Shown here piece after piece: positions 28,825 to 40,385 of a stretch of DNA of 62,079 nt. Source of the stretch: Endotrypanum monterogeii (taxonomy: Eukaryota > Euglenozoa > Kinetoplastea > Trypanosomatida > Trypanosomatidae); assembly GCA_000333855.2 (NCBI GenBank), contig CM007315.1, forward strand, positions 736,051-798,129. Direction: 5' to 3'. The position numbers and the translations under genes are program-made. Below the pieces are notes generated by a model. That model searched no databases and was not told where the DNA came from. It saw only the letters and a list, made by a program, of their open reading frames with translations. Numbering within the stretch: the stretch's first letter is position 1; each line of letters opens with the position of its first letter.

Positions 28825-31192
28825 GTATATATATGTGTATGTATGTCAGGGGGGGGGGAGGGGAAGTGGGTTAGCGCTGTCGTTGTTGTCCCGCACTAGT
28901 CCGTACATGTTAGCTCTTTTTTTTTTTTTGGTTGATGCACATGTCGGTGTTCAACACTAGATAATAAACGACGCAAAAGGGAAACACACAAACACACACA
29001 CACACACACACACAGGTTAAAATAATCCTACTAATACTGACAAAAGCATCTCGTGATAATTGCCTCTGGGCCATCGAGAGTGCAGGGCGCAACTGACCTT
29101 CTCTTTTTTCCCCCTTTTCTCATTTCAGTTTTTATGTCGCTGTATATGTATGTGTGTGTGTGTCCGAAGTTTTTCGTATTCCTCCCTGCAGAGCCAACAC
29201 AGCCGATTGGTTTTAGTGCCCATCGCTCAGAGCGTACTTAAGGGGGCTATATGGATGTGAGGGAGAGGAGACACGAGGGCACACCATCAGGTCAGATGGT
29301 CGAGGTGGAACAGAGGCGGTGGTGAAGGATGTATGTATGGAAACCTATAAGATGTGTTGTGTGTCATAGACTGAGGACGCTGGCAAAAAAAAAAAAACTA
29401 GAAAATTAACAACAACAACAACAAAAAATGTTCTGTTTTGTTTGTGTGCGTTGGGTTTGATCACTTTTTCTTTTGTATTTTCTAGTTTCACCGCGGAAGG
29501 TGAAGATGAGCAGAGAGTTGTCAAGGGAGGAGGATTCTGTGAGGACAGTGGGAATGAAAGGGGATTCGATATCGAACCCTCCCCCCACCTCCCCAGTCAC
29601 GGAGCTCCATCTGCAACACCAGCAAACACACACACACACACACGTCGAAGCAAAAGAAGCATACGCAACTGAGCAAGGAATCACTCCCCCTTCCTGAAAA
29701 AAAAAAACAGGAAACATGGTGACTAACTGAAGAATGGAAACGCGCACGCGTTCACGTATGCTGGTGCAGTGACTTCAAGGAGAAGAAAGAGGCGTTTAAG
29801 TTCTTTGCTATACATACACAGATATAAATGTATCTATGTTATATATATATATATATATATTCGCTTGAGAGAAAAAAAAAAGTGGAAGTGCTAAGTTATA
29901 GCGGGGAAATGAAGATACCAAAATAAATACACAAGAGAGGAAAATAAAGGCGATCACTTGGGTGCAGTTATTTGGAAGCAGTCAGTTTCACATAAGGTGT
30001 GCTAAGGATAACTAAAATTAAGTGGGTGGGCAACAAAGAAAAAGCACACATGCACACACAAACATTTTTGCGTTCAGGTCACCGAGCCGCCTTCACTCTT
30101 TAGAGTCTCTAGAGAACGCATTTCAGTGCAGCTTTTCTGTACGCCTATCGACTCAACGTCTTGTACAGCCTTCGGCTCGAATGTTTCGTGAGCGACTACA
30201 CATCTGTGATGTGTGCGCACCTTCTACGAGGAAAAAAAAAATGAAACGAAAAAAGTGTCGAGGAGGGGGCGGCGGGAGGGGGGCAGGGCAGGGCACGGAG
30301 GGAATGTCAACACATGGGACTGTCGCTGGTCCGGCACGCACCTGTGAGTAAGTGAAGTCCAGGAGGAGTATTTCTGCGGTTCGGTGCCAGTCGAGTATAT
30401 ATTTCTTCAACATCCCCTCGCTGCGTCAACCGAAAGATGAAAATAATGGACCGCTACTCACGCCAAAATGTCCGAGTAAATACAAGAAGAAGAAGAAGAG
30501 GCAGTCCTCCCTCCTTCCCTCCTTCCCTTTGCAGCACTCTCGTGCTTTTCCGTTGGTGCTCAATTGCCCGAGAAGACGTACGCATGTCAGAAAAAAAAAA
30601 AACGAGAAGGGAAGAGGGAGGGGAGACGCAGGCGAGACACAAAGAAAACGAGACAGGGTAGGGGGCAACATAGAAAATAGAGAGCACATATGCACACACA
30701 TTCAGACATACACAAAAGAAAAAAAACATGGAGGAAATAAGAGAGATGTAACGAGAACTCACCCCCCCCAAAGAAAAAAAAAAACATGTAGTGTGGCGCG
30801 ATGTGAGTATTCCCACAAGATAGGTCAACATAGGTTCCATCCATCTCCCCCCCTCCTCCGTTGAGATCTCTCGTGGAAAGGCGCGAGGAGGATGGTGCGG
30901 GAGGTCATCCGATGACGTCTATCGGGCAGTGGCCCACCTTCGTTCGTGAGTGGCGCACTGGATTACGTCGAGGTTGACACTCTTCCTGATTTTCTATCTT
31001 TCCTATTTTCTTTGGCATTTATCCTCCTCCTTGCGATGTATCTCCGTATTTTCCCGTGGACTGGGCTGCTCAACGACAGTTGTGTGTGTATGGGTGTCAG
31101 GAGAGGGGAGGGGGGAGGAGGACGACAACGTCGCATAGGCCACGAAGGTTGCATAAGCGACGCACCCAGATTGTGTTTCACTGACCGGCTCA
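28495..31192. other. Spacer with tandem duplication and many simple repeats
   Basis: No gene is visible in 2.7 kb. It contains a (TG)n run at 28520-28539, the 116-bp tandem duplication (listed separately), a (CA)n run at about 28986-29014, a (TA)n run at 29840-29860 and many A runs. G-rich stretches at about 30259-30300 give C-rich tracts on the transcribed strand. Frames of 100-170 codons here are Lys/Phe/Cys-rich translations of simple sequence. Confidence 0.5.
28641..28872. repeat. 116-bp tandem duplication, purine block plus AT/GT repeat
   Basis: The word GGTAAAGGAGGAGAGGCAAA occurs at 28641 and again at 28757, and each copy is followed by a near-identical TATATACATATATGTATG tract, a degenerate (TATG)n stretch and TCAGGGGGGGGG. 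The closing GGGGAAGTGGGTT also occurs before the array at about 28559-28571, so a partial third unit may exist. The array lies just upstream of the cullin gene and is likely to vary in copy number. Confidence 0.85.
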
Positions 31193-32242
31193 TCAGAATG
31201 GTGCACTCAACGAGAGGTGGTTGATCTTAGTGGTTTCAAAGGGCGACCTCATCGTGCTTGAATCGTCTTGTTGAGGAATATCAGATTCGTGGGGGAGAGC
31301 GCCATCGAAAACAGATGTGTTGTCGTTCTTCCTTTCACAGATGCGAGTTTGCATGAAGGGGCGGAAAGGGGAGATCAGTTGCCACAGTCGTGATGGCGAT
31401 GTGGGGCTTTCCTGTATTTTCTCTACCTGAAGAAGAATATTGTTGACGGGGTTCTGTACGTATTCGGATCCTCCTCCGTACACCACTTCCGCAGGCTTCC
31501 GACGTCGTCGTCGTTTTTCACGGCGAAGTTCTTGTATAAGGGCCCAATCCCGTGTCTCGGAGGATTGCAAGTTGTTCGGAAATCCGGCTTCCGCACGCCC
31601 ATTCTCGATGCTCGATGCTGCGGCAGCAATGCTGCCCTCAGCGCCGTCGCCCTGCTGGTTCACGAGTGGCCCTACACTAACTGTCATGTCTTCATCGAAA
31701 TAAAAGTTGTCGTCGTCATCGCTGGATGTCAAGTTTCTGATTTCTTGCCCATCCAGAAGCAGCTGCATCACATCCGGCCCCGGGTCCGCATCCCTTGGTC
31801 GTCCGTCCGCTAGAAGTTCCTCCAGGGGCAGACGGGAAATCCTCAGTACTTCGGCGTCGCCAAGTCCATTGGCGGCCTCGTCTTCCAATCGCATATCGAA
31901 TTCCCGTGGCGGTGCACTTCTGGCATGGCGGTTGCGCAGCGTTCGTCTGGCGCTGACCTCCGGTTGATGAGGCAGCTGGAAGGCGATCGGAACCCCTTTT
32001 AGCGCTTCGCCACGCTGCAGGAGCAGCATCACAGCATCGCGGTATCGCTGATCGTTCCGCGCTCTCTGCTCCTGCTGGTGCCTCCGTCGCGCTCGTTCCA
32101 AACGCTGTTGATTTTCGCGGTGGCGATCCCTTGGCTGCTTATCCTTGACGCATACACTAAACAAAGTAATGGCGAGGACAAAGAGTCCAACTGTACTAAA
32201 GGCGATACTTGCCCCAAGGATGACGGCGGGGGGTGACGTCAT
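31193..32242 (-). CDS. Single-pass membrane protein with charged cytosolic tail
   Basis: I recognise no family. The 349-residue protein starts at the ATG at 32242. It has a five-residue lead, then one hydrophobic segment at about 6-31 (AVILGASIAFSTVGLFVLAI), followed by a very basic Arg/Gln stretch at about 35-65 (RERARRRHQQEQRARNDQR-like). The basic flank after the segment predicts an N-out, C-in signal anchor. The tail contains LLLQRGEALKGVPIAFQLP, an acidic Asp cluster near 175-190 (SSDDDDNFYFDEDM) and a second basic patch (REKRRRRRK). No catalytic motif is visible. The layout matches the small membrane protein at 49275-49862, but the sequences do not align. Confidence 0.72.
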   Translation of the reverse strand: MTSPPAVILGASIAFSTVGLFVLAITLFSVCVKDKQPRDRHRENQQRLERARRRHQQEQRARNDQRYRDAVMLLLQRGEALKGVPIAFQLPHQPEVSARRTLRNRHARSAPPREFDMRLEDEAANGLGDAEVLRISRLPLEELLADGRPRDADPGPDVMQLLLDGQEIRNLTSSDDDDNFYFDEDMTVSVGPLVNQQGDGAEGSIAAAASSIENGRAEAGFPNNLQSSETRDWALIQELRREKRRRRRKPAEVVYGGGSEYVQNPVNNILLQVEKIQESPTSPSRLWQLISPFRPFMQTRICERKNDNTSVFDGALPHESDIPQQDDSSTMRSPFETTKINHLSLSAPF

Positions 32243-33982
32243 GTGGGCTGATCGACCTCCCCCAGTGGGTTCTTACTGATGATGTTGTTTGTCGAAGCTC
32301 ACGTGCGTGTTTGTGGGTGTCTGTATGAGTGGGTTGTTACACGCTTTCAGAGTGTCGTACTGGTTGGCACGCCCCGTTGGTGTATCTGTGCAAATTGAGA
32401 GTCCCCCGGGTATCCTTGCCAAGAGCATCAAACGAATTATTATATAATTATATATTTCTCCAAGCGATATTTACATTGAACCGCAGAAAAAAAAAAAGTG
32501 CACACCCGCAGCCGCACTGAACGAACGCCTCTTACTGAGAGCGGAGAAATAGCAACAACAAAAACGAGTAGGGCAATAAAACAAACAAACAAACAGTAGT
32601 GGGATTATAAAAATGAAAAACAAAAGCGAACGGCTGTGTGTATGTCTGTATGTGGGGAGGGATGGAGGGAGGGGGAGGAGAGGAAGACTGCGATCCCCAT
32701 CAGATAAATAAATATCAAATGTATATATTATGTTATATATATGTAATATCGCACCCTTTGTTAGTTTTCACACAGTCGCCTTTTTCTGCCCGTCAGAGAC
32801 GGTGTGTGTGTGGTGGGGGTACACAATTACGCGTGGTTCCTCTCCCGCACGAGCAAGACAGGCGGGAGGGAAAACACACACACACACACGCACAAGGAGA
32901 AGGGGGGAGGGGGTGCTGTAACAAGTAAACAACAGAATATGCCTCTGAAAAAAAAAAAAGAAAAAAGAAAAGATAAATATGTTCGGGAAGTTCTGTTTCC
33001 ACAGTGATCTCGAGTTCTCGTCGTCACCTATTGCTTTTCATTTGGTTTGGCGACACGAGGCCCTCCAGAGCACAGAGAGCAGCACCGGCAGCAGTAGTGG
33101 TGCGGGGAATACTTGAAGGTGAAGATGAATCGACTGGAGCGAGCTTCAAGGAAGCGGGATGAGGGGAGGGGTGGAGGGGAGGGAGAGAGAGAAGGGTGGG
33201 GTGGGTGGGAACAGTGCAAATACCACCGCCTCCAAGTATACACCCCGGCAGGAGGGGTGAAGGGGGGGGGGGACAGTATCTGAAGCTTCAATTTTTCTCA
33301 CCAAAGCAGGAAGGTTTGAGGAAAAAAAAAACGACGGACTCAGGTATATCCACACTCCTGAGAGGTCAAGGGATAAAGAATGTCAGTGCAGCCTGCCCGT
33401 GCTGACAGGTGCGTATGGATGTATGTGCGTGTGTGGGGAGGGGGGGGGAGAGAGGGAGGAAGGGGGAAAGGGGGGAGTTTGTGTAGGTGAGAACGTGTGC
33501 TATGAGGTGATGCCAGATCTCAAAGGAGGAAGTACATTTAATAGATAGGCTTGGGATCAATGCGGATCAGGAGGCGGGCGCATATCTGCAACGTATTGCA
33601 GGGCTAATGCTGATGTATTGCGCTGATGGTAAAAAGAAAATACTGGATGCAACGAGAGTTTGCCTCCCTGTAACCGGAGACAAAGTTTTCTTTTCAGCCC
33701 GTTGTCGTCCCTGATCAAAAAGGTGGTATAACGATCCCTCGCAGGGCAAGCAGCCACAGAGGTGAGCTGTTGACGACATAAGCTCTCTCTTCCCCCCCCC
33801 CCCCCCACAGACCAGCGGGGTATAAGCGAGGAAGGGAGCTAAACACGGCTTCCGGTTTGTTTTCGACCGAGAAAAATATTAATTATATATATATATATAT
33901 ATATATACTCTTTTTTTTTTGTTAGTTCTGTAGATTCGCTTTTCTGTTGCTTCCACTTTTTAAATGAGAAACGAAGATGGCG
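32243..33982. other. Spacer
   Basis: No gene is visible. It holds a (CA)n run at about 32873-32889, a (TA)n run at 33883-33907 followed by a T run, a C run at about 33792-33807, and purine-rich plus-strand DNA at about 33150-33210 and 33430-33475 that reads as CU-rich tract on the transcribed strand. The left part holds the poorly defined splice site of the membrane-protein gene. Confidence 0.45.
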
Positions 33983-35224
33983 CTACTCGGTATGCACAGG
34001 GGAGGTTCGGGGAATATCTGGTCTTCTACTCTGAGGAAGCTCAGTGCGTGTCGTTGCACCATCGGCCCCCTGCTCAGAACCCTTCATCGATTCACATAAC
34101 AAGGCACGTTCCCTGCGTAAGTAGTCTAACCGGTGTATACGCTGAGACACGATTGCGTACTGACGAGGTACAGGGGATGCCACTCCTGCTGCTGGGCGGA
34201 CCGTTTTTGTCGAGTCTAGCGAGGGCCCAGAGCTGTCCTGAACTCCGCCTTCGTCGATGACGGCTTCCAGAGCATCCAACACAACGCTGGAGAGCACATG
34301 GTATCCATGAAGTTCCATCCAGGCCAGGTAGTGCCACACATCGTGGAAGGATGTGACAGGCTGCGACGATATATTGGGTTCTGAAAAGGAAGATGCCGCA
34401 TCGGCACCTCGCTGGGCAGCTTGCAGGAGTTGAACAAGTAGGCGGTGCGCAGCTGCTGGTGACGGCAAAAACTGGTGCATGTGTCTTGGGCTCTTCTCCG
34501 CCGGTTGTGACGATGACGCTAGCGATCCATCGATGGAAGAGGATTCAGAAGGCGCGGCGTACACACCGCCCTCTTCAGCACAGAAAACGAGAATATTCTT
34601 GGCGCGCTGCAAGCGTGCGGATGCCGTCGAGGATGCAGGGGCACTCTGGGCGACATCCGCGATGGAATCTTGGAGGATCTTCAAGTGAGAGGGGGAGAGG
34701 GAGGCGGCGCAGTTACCTGAGCAGCTCAGTGCACAGTCGATTGGCTCGTTGTATTTGTTGAGTTTTATTCCGCGCAGCACCGCATCCAGGTGATGAGGCC
34801 TCCATGTGCCGGCGCGGAAGGCAGCGACCAGCATATCCTTCCAATCCTGATCGTGAGGGAGGGTGAGCAGCAGACAGAGGAACAGGTCCGTCTTCGCTTT
34901 GTTCTCGGCCTCTTCCGGGGAGATTCGGGTGCGGAAGATGTCTACTCTCAGGTCCTCATCCTCATCTTCATGTCTGTCGGTGGCTGCAACCTCGGGAGGT
35001 GTGGGGGTCGAGAAGTGGCCGTGACTACTGCTGAGGGAGCGACGTGAAAAGCGAGGCCACGTGCATGTCTTCAGCAGAAGAGGGGAAATGTGTATACATC
35101 GAAAAGTGGAACTTGATGAGGTGGGGCAGTAAGGGAGAACACGTGAAGTTGGTGTGCAGCACCAGAGATGTGAGTGATGATGTGGTGGTGCTATTCTAGC
35201 AAGCACAGGAGGTGTCGCTCTCAT
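33983..35224 (-). CDS. Hypothetical protein, possibly organelle-targeted
   Basis: I recognise no family. The 413-residue product from the ATG at 35224 begins with about 70 residues rich in Arg, Ser, Pro, His and Cys with almost no acidic residues (MRATPPVLARIAPP), as expected of a mitochondrial presequence, followed by an acidic EDEDED stretch. The body is helical: LFLCLLLTLPHDQDWKDML, then AGTWRPHHLDAVLRGIKLNK, then LLVQLLQAAQRGADAAS, and near the end VWHYLAWMELHGYHVLSSV. The helix spacing could reflect weak PPR or TPR-like repeats, but none is clear. The frame continues upstream to a GTG, yet 35224 is the first in-frame ATG. The final residues are Gly/Thr/Arg-rich and probably disordered. 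Confidence 0.68.
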   Translation of the reverse strand: MRATPPVLARIAPPHHHSHLWCCTPTSRVLPYCPTSSSSTFRCIHISPLLLKTCTWPRFSRRSLSSSHGHFSTPTPPEVAATDRHEDEDEDLRVDIFRTRISPEEAENKAKTDLFLCLLLTLPHDQDWKDMLVAAFRAGTWRPHHLDAVLRGIKLNKYNEPIDCALSCSGNCAASLSPSHLKILQDSIADVAQSAPASSTASARLQRAKNILVFCAEEGGVYAAPSESSSIDGSLASSSQPAEKSPRHMHQFLPSPAAAHRLLVQLLQAAQRGADAASSFSEPNISSQPVTSFHDVWHYLAWMELHGYHVLSSVVLDALEAVIDEGGVQDSSGPSLDSTKTVRPAAGVASPVPRQYAIVSQRIHRLDYLRRERALLCESMKGSEQGADGATTRTELPQSRRPDIPRTSPVHTE

Positions 35225-37124
35225 AGGGCCGTGTGTGTTCACGTGGGTGTACTGCTGCACGTCTGGTGAGTGCCAGGGGGCATACGTCACTTGCAGGTGG
35301 GAAATGGGAGATTATAAGGGGCGGGTATAGAGGAGGAGGAGGAGACAAATCGTAGGCAAGTAATTAAGATGAGCGAAGGATAAAGTGTTGTGGTGTCGGT
35401 CGTCAGTGGTGATGGGAGGAGGCGTGTATTCATCAGACCCTCAACAGATCGACTTTTAGCGTCGTCGGGTTCACATGTACTTGCAGAAGGAGATGGTGGA
35501 GAAAGAAAACATTTTCCGTCAAGGCGACGACGTGTTTGCGTGCCTGTGTGTGTGTGTGTGTGTGAAGGGGCAATTTATTTCGTGGGGTAACCAATACCCC
35601 CTGCATCTGAAGGTGGGATCTGGTGGGTTAGTCATCGGTGAGAACATCGAGATCCAAATCCTGCACCGCTTTGCATTTGTAGCAGAGTTTACGAGTAGAC
35701 CAACACATCTGCAGCTGCTTGTTCCGTCCAGGCTCGGAAAAGGGGAAAAAAGCGAGTTTTATCTGTTACATGGCAAAAGTAGTCTGTGTCGGGGATCATT
35801 CTCGGGATCACATCAAGTCATCGATTATATATCTGCATTGTGGGGCACTTGGCGTACTGTCGGTGATGCGCTCGATATATTGAAAGCGGATTCGGAGTTT
35901 CTGTTGCAGCCGGTTGCCTCGCTAGAGGGCGAAAGAGGGGGATTTTTTTTTCCCCCGACTACGATGACGATTGAGTGCTAGATGCCCTCGTGCGTGCATT
36001 TCTTCTTCAGTATAACTGTGTTTCCGTGGGCAGGGAAAACACAGCTCACATGAGAGGATTCCCTTCGTCCAAAAATATATGGGAGAAGTCCAACACCCAC
36101 CCATACATACATTGTGGCGGCGTTCCGAGACGGAGAGGCGTCGTTGTGCCGTTGGTGTTGGGAGTGGTTATACACTGAGAGAACAGAAATGTATCGTTTT
36201 AATTTTTACAGCAGCGGCGGTGCACTGGGGACGAGGCGGGCAGCTTCTGTGCCTCGAAGGTGCTTCTACAGATAAGTGCATAGGGAAAGAATCAAGGAGA
36301 TGATATGGGCTCTCCTCTACACCTCAGTGTGTGCACTTGGGTGTCTGCGAAAGCAAATGCAAGGGGAGGGGAAGAGGTGAGTACAGTCAATATGATAGAG
36401 GGATGGGCTATTAGTGGTGAGAACAGATATGATCGACATCATTTAGGAATACATATGTGTGTGTGTATGTGCTCGTGCGCACGAACACATACACATACAT
36501 AAAATATGAGACACCCAGTAGAACTGTTCAGTACCGTGGGGAGGGACGAGGGGGAGATGAAGGGGATTTTACGCCACCATAGTCGTATTCGTACTGCTAC
36601 TACAGGCGGACAGAAGCTCCTTCGCTGAGAAGATGCATTTTGTTGTTCCTTTGTTATATATATATATATTTTTTTTTCTCGAATGATCCACCAACAGCAC
36701 ACAATACACACAGACACACAAAAAACATTATTCGAGCACTTGTTACGTTATGAACCAGAATTTAGAGACCACAACGGCTCTGATCCTCGCGTCCACACGA
36801 GGGGTTCCCGCGCCAGGGGGAGGGGAAATAGAGAAAAGCCACCACCCAGTATCGGGTTGTTTGTGGATGCAGCGGCAGAAATATCGAGACAAGGCGAGAG
36901 AGCGACGAGAAACGAATGGGGACCACAGACAAGATCGTCACGTTCCAGGGAATGCATCTTCAGACTCATCTAAAACACTTGTGTGCGCTTGTATGGCTGA
37001 GTGGTTTTTTTTTCCTTTTTTTTTTTACGACATCGAGCTGTGTTTTAGAAGACCGGAAAAAAAAAAGAGATATTCATCAGTGGTGATGAGGGAGAAGGTG
37101 AATAACTTTGCCTCCGTCGATTCG
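35225..37124. other. Spacer
   Basis: No convincing gene is visible. A 168-codon plus-strand frame (35475-35981) is antisense to transcription, contains a translated (TG)n run and shows no domain, so I do not call it. Simple repeats include (TG)n at about 35547-35564, (TA)n at about 36655-36668, and T runs near 36669-36678 and 37006-37026. The right end is the 3' UTR of the nucleosome assembly protein gene. Confidence 0.5.
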
Positions 37125-38336
37125 CTACTGTTGCTTGCACTCTTGCTGCGGGGGCTGCTTACCGGTAGCACCGCCACGGCCACCGGGGGCAGGACCGCTG
37201 CCGCGTTGGCGAACAATGTTGCGGAAGTTGGAAGCACCTCCTGTCGCAGCTTCCTTCTCATCATCGTCGTCGTCATCGTCGTCGTCGTCGTCGTCGTCAC
37301 TCTCCTCCTCGTCTTCGCTTCCAAAGCCGAACTGCTCGCGGAGCTCCTTTCCGGTCTCCACCACAGCTTCGCCTGTGTAGTAGTAGATGGCGTGAGGCAC
37401 CACCGTTTCTGTCAGCGCCGTTCCGACCTCAACGTCCATCTCCATCTCCTGCTCGAGAAAATCCTCATCCTCATCATCGTTCTCATCATCATCATCCGGG
37501 TTGGGGGGAGAGAAGAAATTAAAAAAGGATTTGCAGGGTTCCTCGCGCTCCACGACGCGCATCTGGCCACTCTTCTTATTGCGCTGCTTCTTTTGCTTGA
37601 CTGTCACCGTCAGGTTCTTCTTGGCCGACTTCCAGTTAATCTCGCAGCCAATCACGTCTGTGATGCGCGGTTCCCCATGATCCTCGTCGTACTCTGTGTG
37701 GTATTCCTTCGTGAGCGTGGCATTGGTAAAGTATTCGTTGGCTGAGAAGTGGAACACGAGGCGGTCGCCTTTCTCTGGGTCCCCATCGACAAAGCCGCGC
37801 TCGATATCGGTGAGGTGCATCAGAGCATCACGGTCTTTATCGAGAATGATGCTGCTCACGGCCTCGGAGTTGCTCATGGCTGTCAGCCAAAAGGACGGAA
37901 TACCACCGGTGGGGCTCGCTGCCGCTGCTTCCAGTGCGCTTTTCCCTTTGGCGTCGACGGGATCGATGATCTTCACCCCCTTCTTGGCTGACACGGCATT
38001 TTCCCTATTTTCCGACTCTGTAGGAGCAGCCGTGCAGCCAGCGCGCTGCATCTCCTCTTCCGTGATGTCACGTGCACCAGTAACGATTTCTCTGCGAGTA
38101 TCAAAAAGTTTCTGCTGCTTGGCGGCGTGCACGTTCTTCAGCGCGGATATATCAGCACGCAGTTGCTTGCGCACCTCGTAGTAGTCCTTCAGAAGACCCT
38201 GCATCGCGTACACGCGGCGGCGCTCCCCGACGGACATCTCTGCCATGACCGCAATCATGTCCACTTCGCTGCTGCTCGTTTCCGAGGCATCGCTGGTGTC
38301 CCGGAGATTAGGGTCTACATGCACTTGGGACGGCAT
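37125..38336 (-). CDS. Nucleosome assembly protein (NAP family)
   Basis: The 403-residue protein is a NAP/SET-type histone chaperone that binds H2A-H2B or H3-H4 and moves between cytosol and nucleus. A long dimerisation helix spans about 35-80 (RRRVYAMQGLLKDYYEVRKQL). The NAP body follows with IPSFWLTAMSNSEAVSSII, RDALMHLTDIE, LVFHFSANEYFTNATLTKEY and EEPCKSFFNFFSPP, all hallmarks of the fold. As in other family members, an acidic linker follows SFFNFF and an acidic tail is present at about 340-362, encoded by a (GAC/GAT)n tract. The C-terminus adds a short Gly/Arg-rich end (APGGRGGATGK). The start is the ATG at 38336 (MPSQVHVDP), 30 bases after a strong splice signal. Confidence 0.95.
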   Translation of the reverse strand: MPSQVHVDPNLRDTSDASETSSSEVDMIAVMAEMSVGERRRVYAMQGLLKDYYEVRKQLRADISALKNVHAAKQQKLFDTRREIVTGARDITEEEMQRAGCTAAPTESENRENAVSAKKGVKIIDPVDAKGKSALEAAAASPTGGIPSFWLTAMSNSEAVSSIILDKDRDALMHLTDIERGFVDGDPEKGDRLVFHFSANEYFTNATLTKEYHTEYDEDHGEPRITDVIGCEINWKSAKKNLTVTVKQKKQRNKKSGQMRVVEREEPCKSFFNFFSPPNPDDDDENDDEDEDFLEQEMEMDVEVGTALTETVVPHAIYYYTGEAVVETGKELREQFGFGSEDEEESDDDDDDDDDDDDDEKEAATGGASNFRNIVRQRGSGPAPGGRGGATGKQPPQQECKQQ

Positions 38337-38366
38337 TTTCTTCGGGCTGTGAGGCGGTGATGAGGG

Positions 38367-38400
38367 CTGGGGGGGGGGGCAATGAGAAGGAGGAGGGGAA
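38367..38400 (-). promoter_or_regulatory. Spliced-leader acceptor of the NAP gene
   Basis: On the minus strand a CU-rich tract (opposite 38369-38400, ending in about twelve C) is followed at once by AG (complement of 38367-38368). The start codon lies 30 bases further with no ATG between. This is the clearest acceptor in the window. Confidence 0.65.
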
Positions 38401-40150
38401 GGGATTTGTATACTCGAGCCTATAAAAAATATCAAAAAATAAAGTTAGTCAAAAAGATAAGCCAATACGAGTTCAGGAAAAGCGTTGGGAGGGCTACAGA
38501 GAAGCGGGGAGAGTTCGGCCGACACGGGATGAGAGCTCTACATGCACGCGTATGTTCACCGAATGACCCATTCCGCCACACAATACACGTACGTCCGATG
38601 GCAGTGGAGGAAGGTGTGCCGGGTAAGATGGAGAAGTGGAAGGGAGTGTAGAAAACGTTAAGAATATGTTTGCTCGCTGAGGCAGCGACGGCAGTGATGA
38701 CAGAGGTGGGACTTGGAGCAGCACTAGGGACTGCTCAGGCCAACGCACACACCCTCGGTTGTGGCGTCGTAGTGCGTTTCTGTTCGGCGTGCATTGCCCC
38801 GTGCCAAGTCACATACATGTTGTGTGTGTGTGTGGGGGGGGGGAGAGGGTTGGAGGGTGCCCACGTGGGTACACATGCGTGTTTTCTCTTTCGTCCCGCT
38901 ATCGGGGCTGGGGTTGTACATCCACGATGTCACATCGTCTGCATGTAGGCGGAGATTGATCCCCAAAACAAAAATACATATTTTACTGTTTTTTTTTTTC
39001 TGCAAGTCTCGCCAACAGAGTGTGTTCAGCAGTGAAGGGGAGGGAGGACAACCTCGCTCTCCGGTAAGCCACATTTTTACCTGAGGATATAGGGGCCCAC
39101 ATGATGACAAGGAATACTCGAGGTTTGTATCATAAGCCCCCGTGCTTGCTTAGCGCTTGCGTATGGATAGCGGATGCTCCTCGTCCCACACTTATCCATG
39201 CTGAGGTGCTGCTGGTGACATCAGCGTGATGTCGAATACATTCGCGACGGTGAAGAGGTCTGCACTCTTTGCATAATGGGACATTGTGAACGAGACTGAA
39301 TGCAATCGAAAAAAGGGGTCACACCACTCATCAGCGGCGGGCGGTGGTGGTGGTGGGGAAAGGGAGGACCTGAAGCGCACACCACATGTGGTGTCTTGGT
39401 CTGTTTTCTATGTTTGTTAATTTCTTTCCACTCCCTCGTAGAGGCGGTCAGAAGTCCCTGTAATCAACGGGTTCTGGAGCCAGCGAGCGCAAGGAGGGAG
39501 GGGGAGGGGGTAGGTTGGGAACGGATCCGAGGTACGCGTGTGTGTGTGTGTGTGTGTGTGTGTCCGTGTGTGTTTGTATCCCCCAAGGATATCGTGCCGG
39601 ACATATTGCGCGTCACAGTGTCCCTCTCCTCCGTCCAGCTCATTGGTTCATGTGCATGATTGTGTTGGTATTCTTATTATTGTTATTATGCGAGTGCGTG
39701 GACAAAAGGGGGGGGGAGGAGTGGCAGTTGATGCTGTTGCCTGTAGAAGCGCATGCTTGGTCAATCCACCACGGAGTCTGGGCTCGCCACGGTGCCGCCT
39801 ACGCTGAAGGTACGCGGAACTGGACCGAGTCCATCGGCCTCAAAAAATACGCAGACATGAATGCCTTGAGGGGCGTAGTTAATGAGAAGGCTCAGTCATT
39901 TGCCCACCCTCCCCCATCCTAACCCACAAAGTTTCTTATCTCATAGTTTGGAGGACTGAAAGAAGACGAGGTGGGCGGGGGGGCACTGAGGGGACAAATG
40001 AGCAGTGTAAATAGTATGAGTGAGAGAAGACGACGAGGGGGGCTCTCGAGGTCAACTGAGGGATTTTTCTCGCACAATATGACACATGTTAAGTAGCAGA
40101 TATGGGTGCTACTGTGTGGGGGAAGGGGAGAAGAATGGAAGAGAAGCGGG

Positions 40151-40208
<58 letters not shown>

Positions 40209-40351
40209 CGTAGGAGGGAGGAGGAGGAGGGAGGAGAGTATACGTACCTACTANNNNNNNNNNNNNNNNNNNNNNNNNNNNNNNNNNNNNNNNNNNNNNN
40301 NNNNNNNNNNNNNNNNNNNNNNNNNNNNNNNNNNNNNNNNNNNNNNNNNNN

Positions 40352-40382
<31 letters not shown>
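40151..40382. repeat. (TA)n array split by a scaffold gap
   Basis: About 55 bases of TA repeat at 40151-40205 and about 30 at 40352-40382 flank the N run. Each is followed by a similar GGAGGAGGAGG purine block, which suggests a duplicated TA-plus-purine unit here, comparable with the 116-bp duplication at 28641. Confidence 0.85.
40254..40351. other. Assembly gap, 98 N
   Basis: This is a run of 98 undetermined bases inside AT-repeat DNA. The length may be an estimate rather than a measurement. It lies in a spacer, so no gene called here is broken by it, but a small gene could be hidden. Confidence 0.99.

Positions 40383-40385
<3 letters not shown>

Noticed and set aside
35475..35981. 168-codon plus-strand frame in a spacer
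   Set aside because: It is on the non-transcribed strand, contains a translated (TG)n run and has no recognisable motif.
36750..37745. 331-codon plus-strand frame
   Set aside because: It runs antisense through the nucleosome assembly protein gene and translates its (GAT)n tract into Val/Ile runs; it is a shadow.
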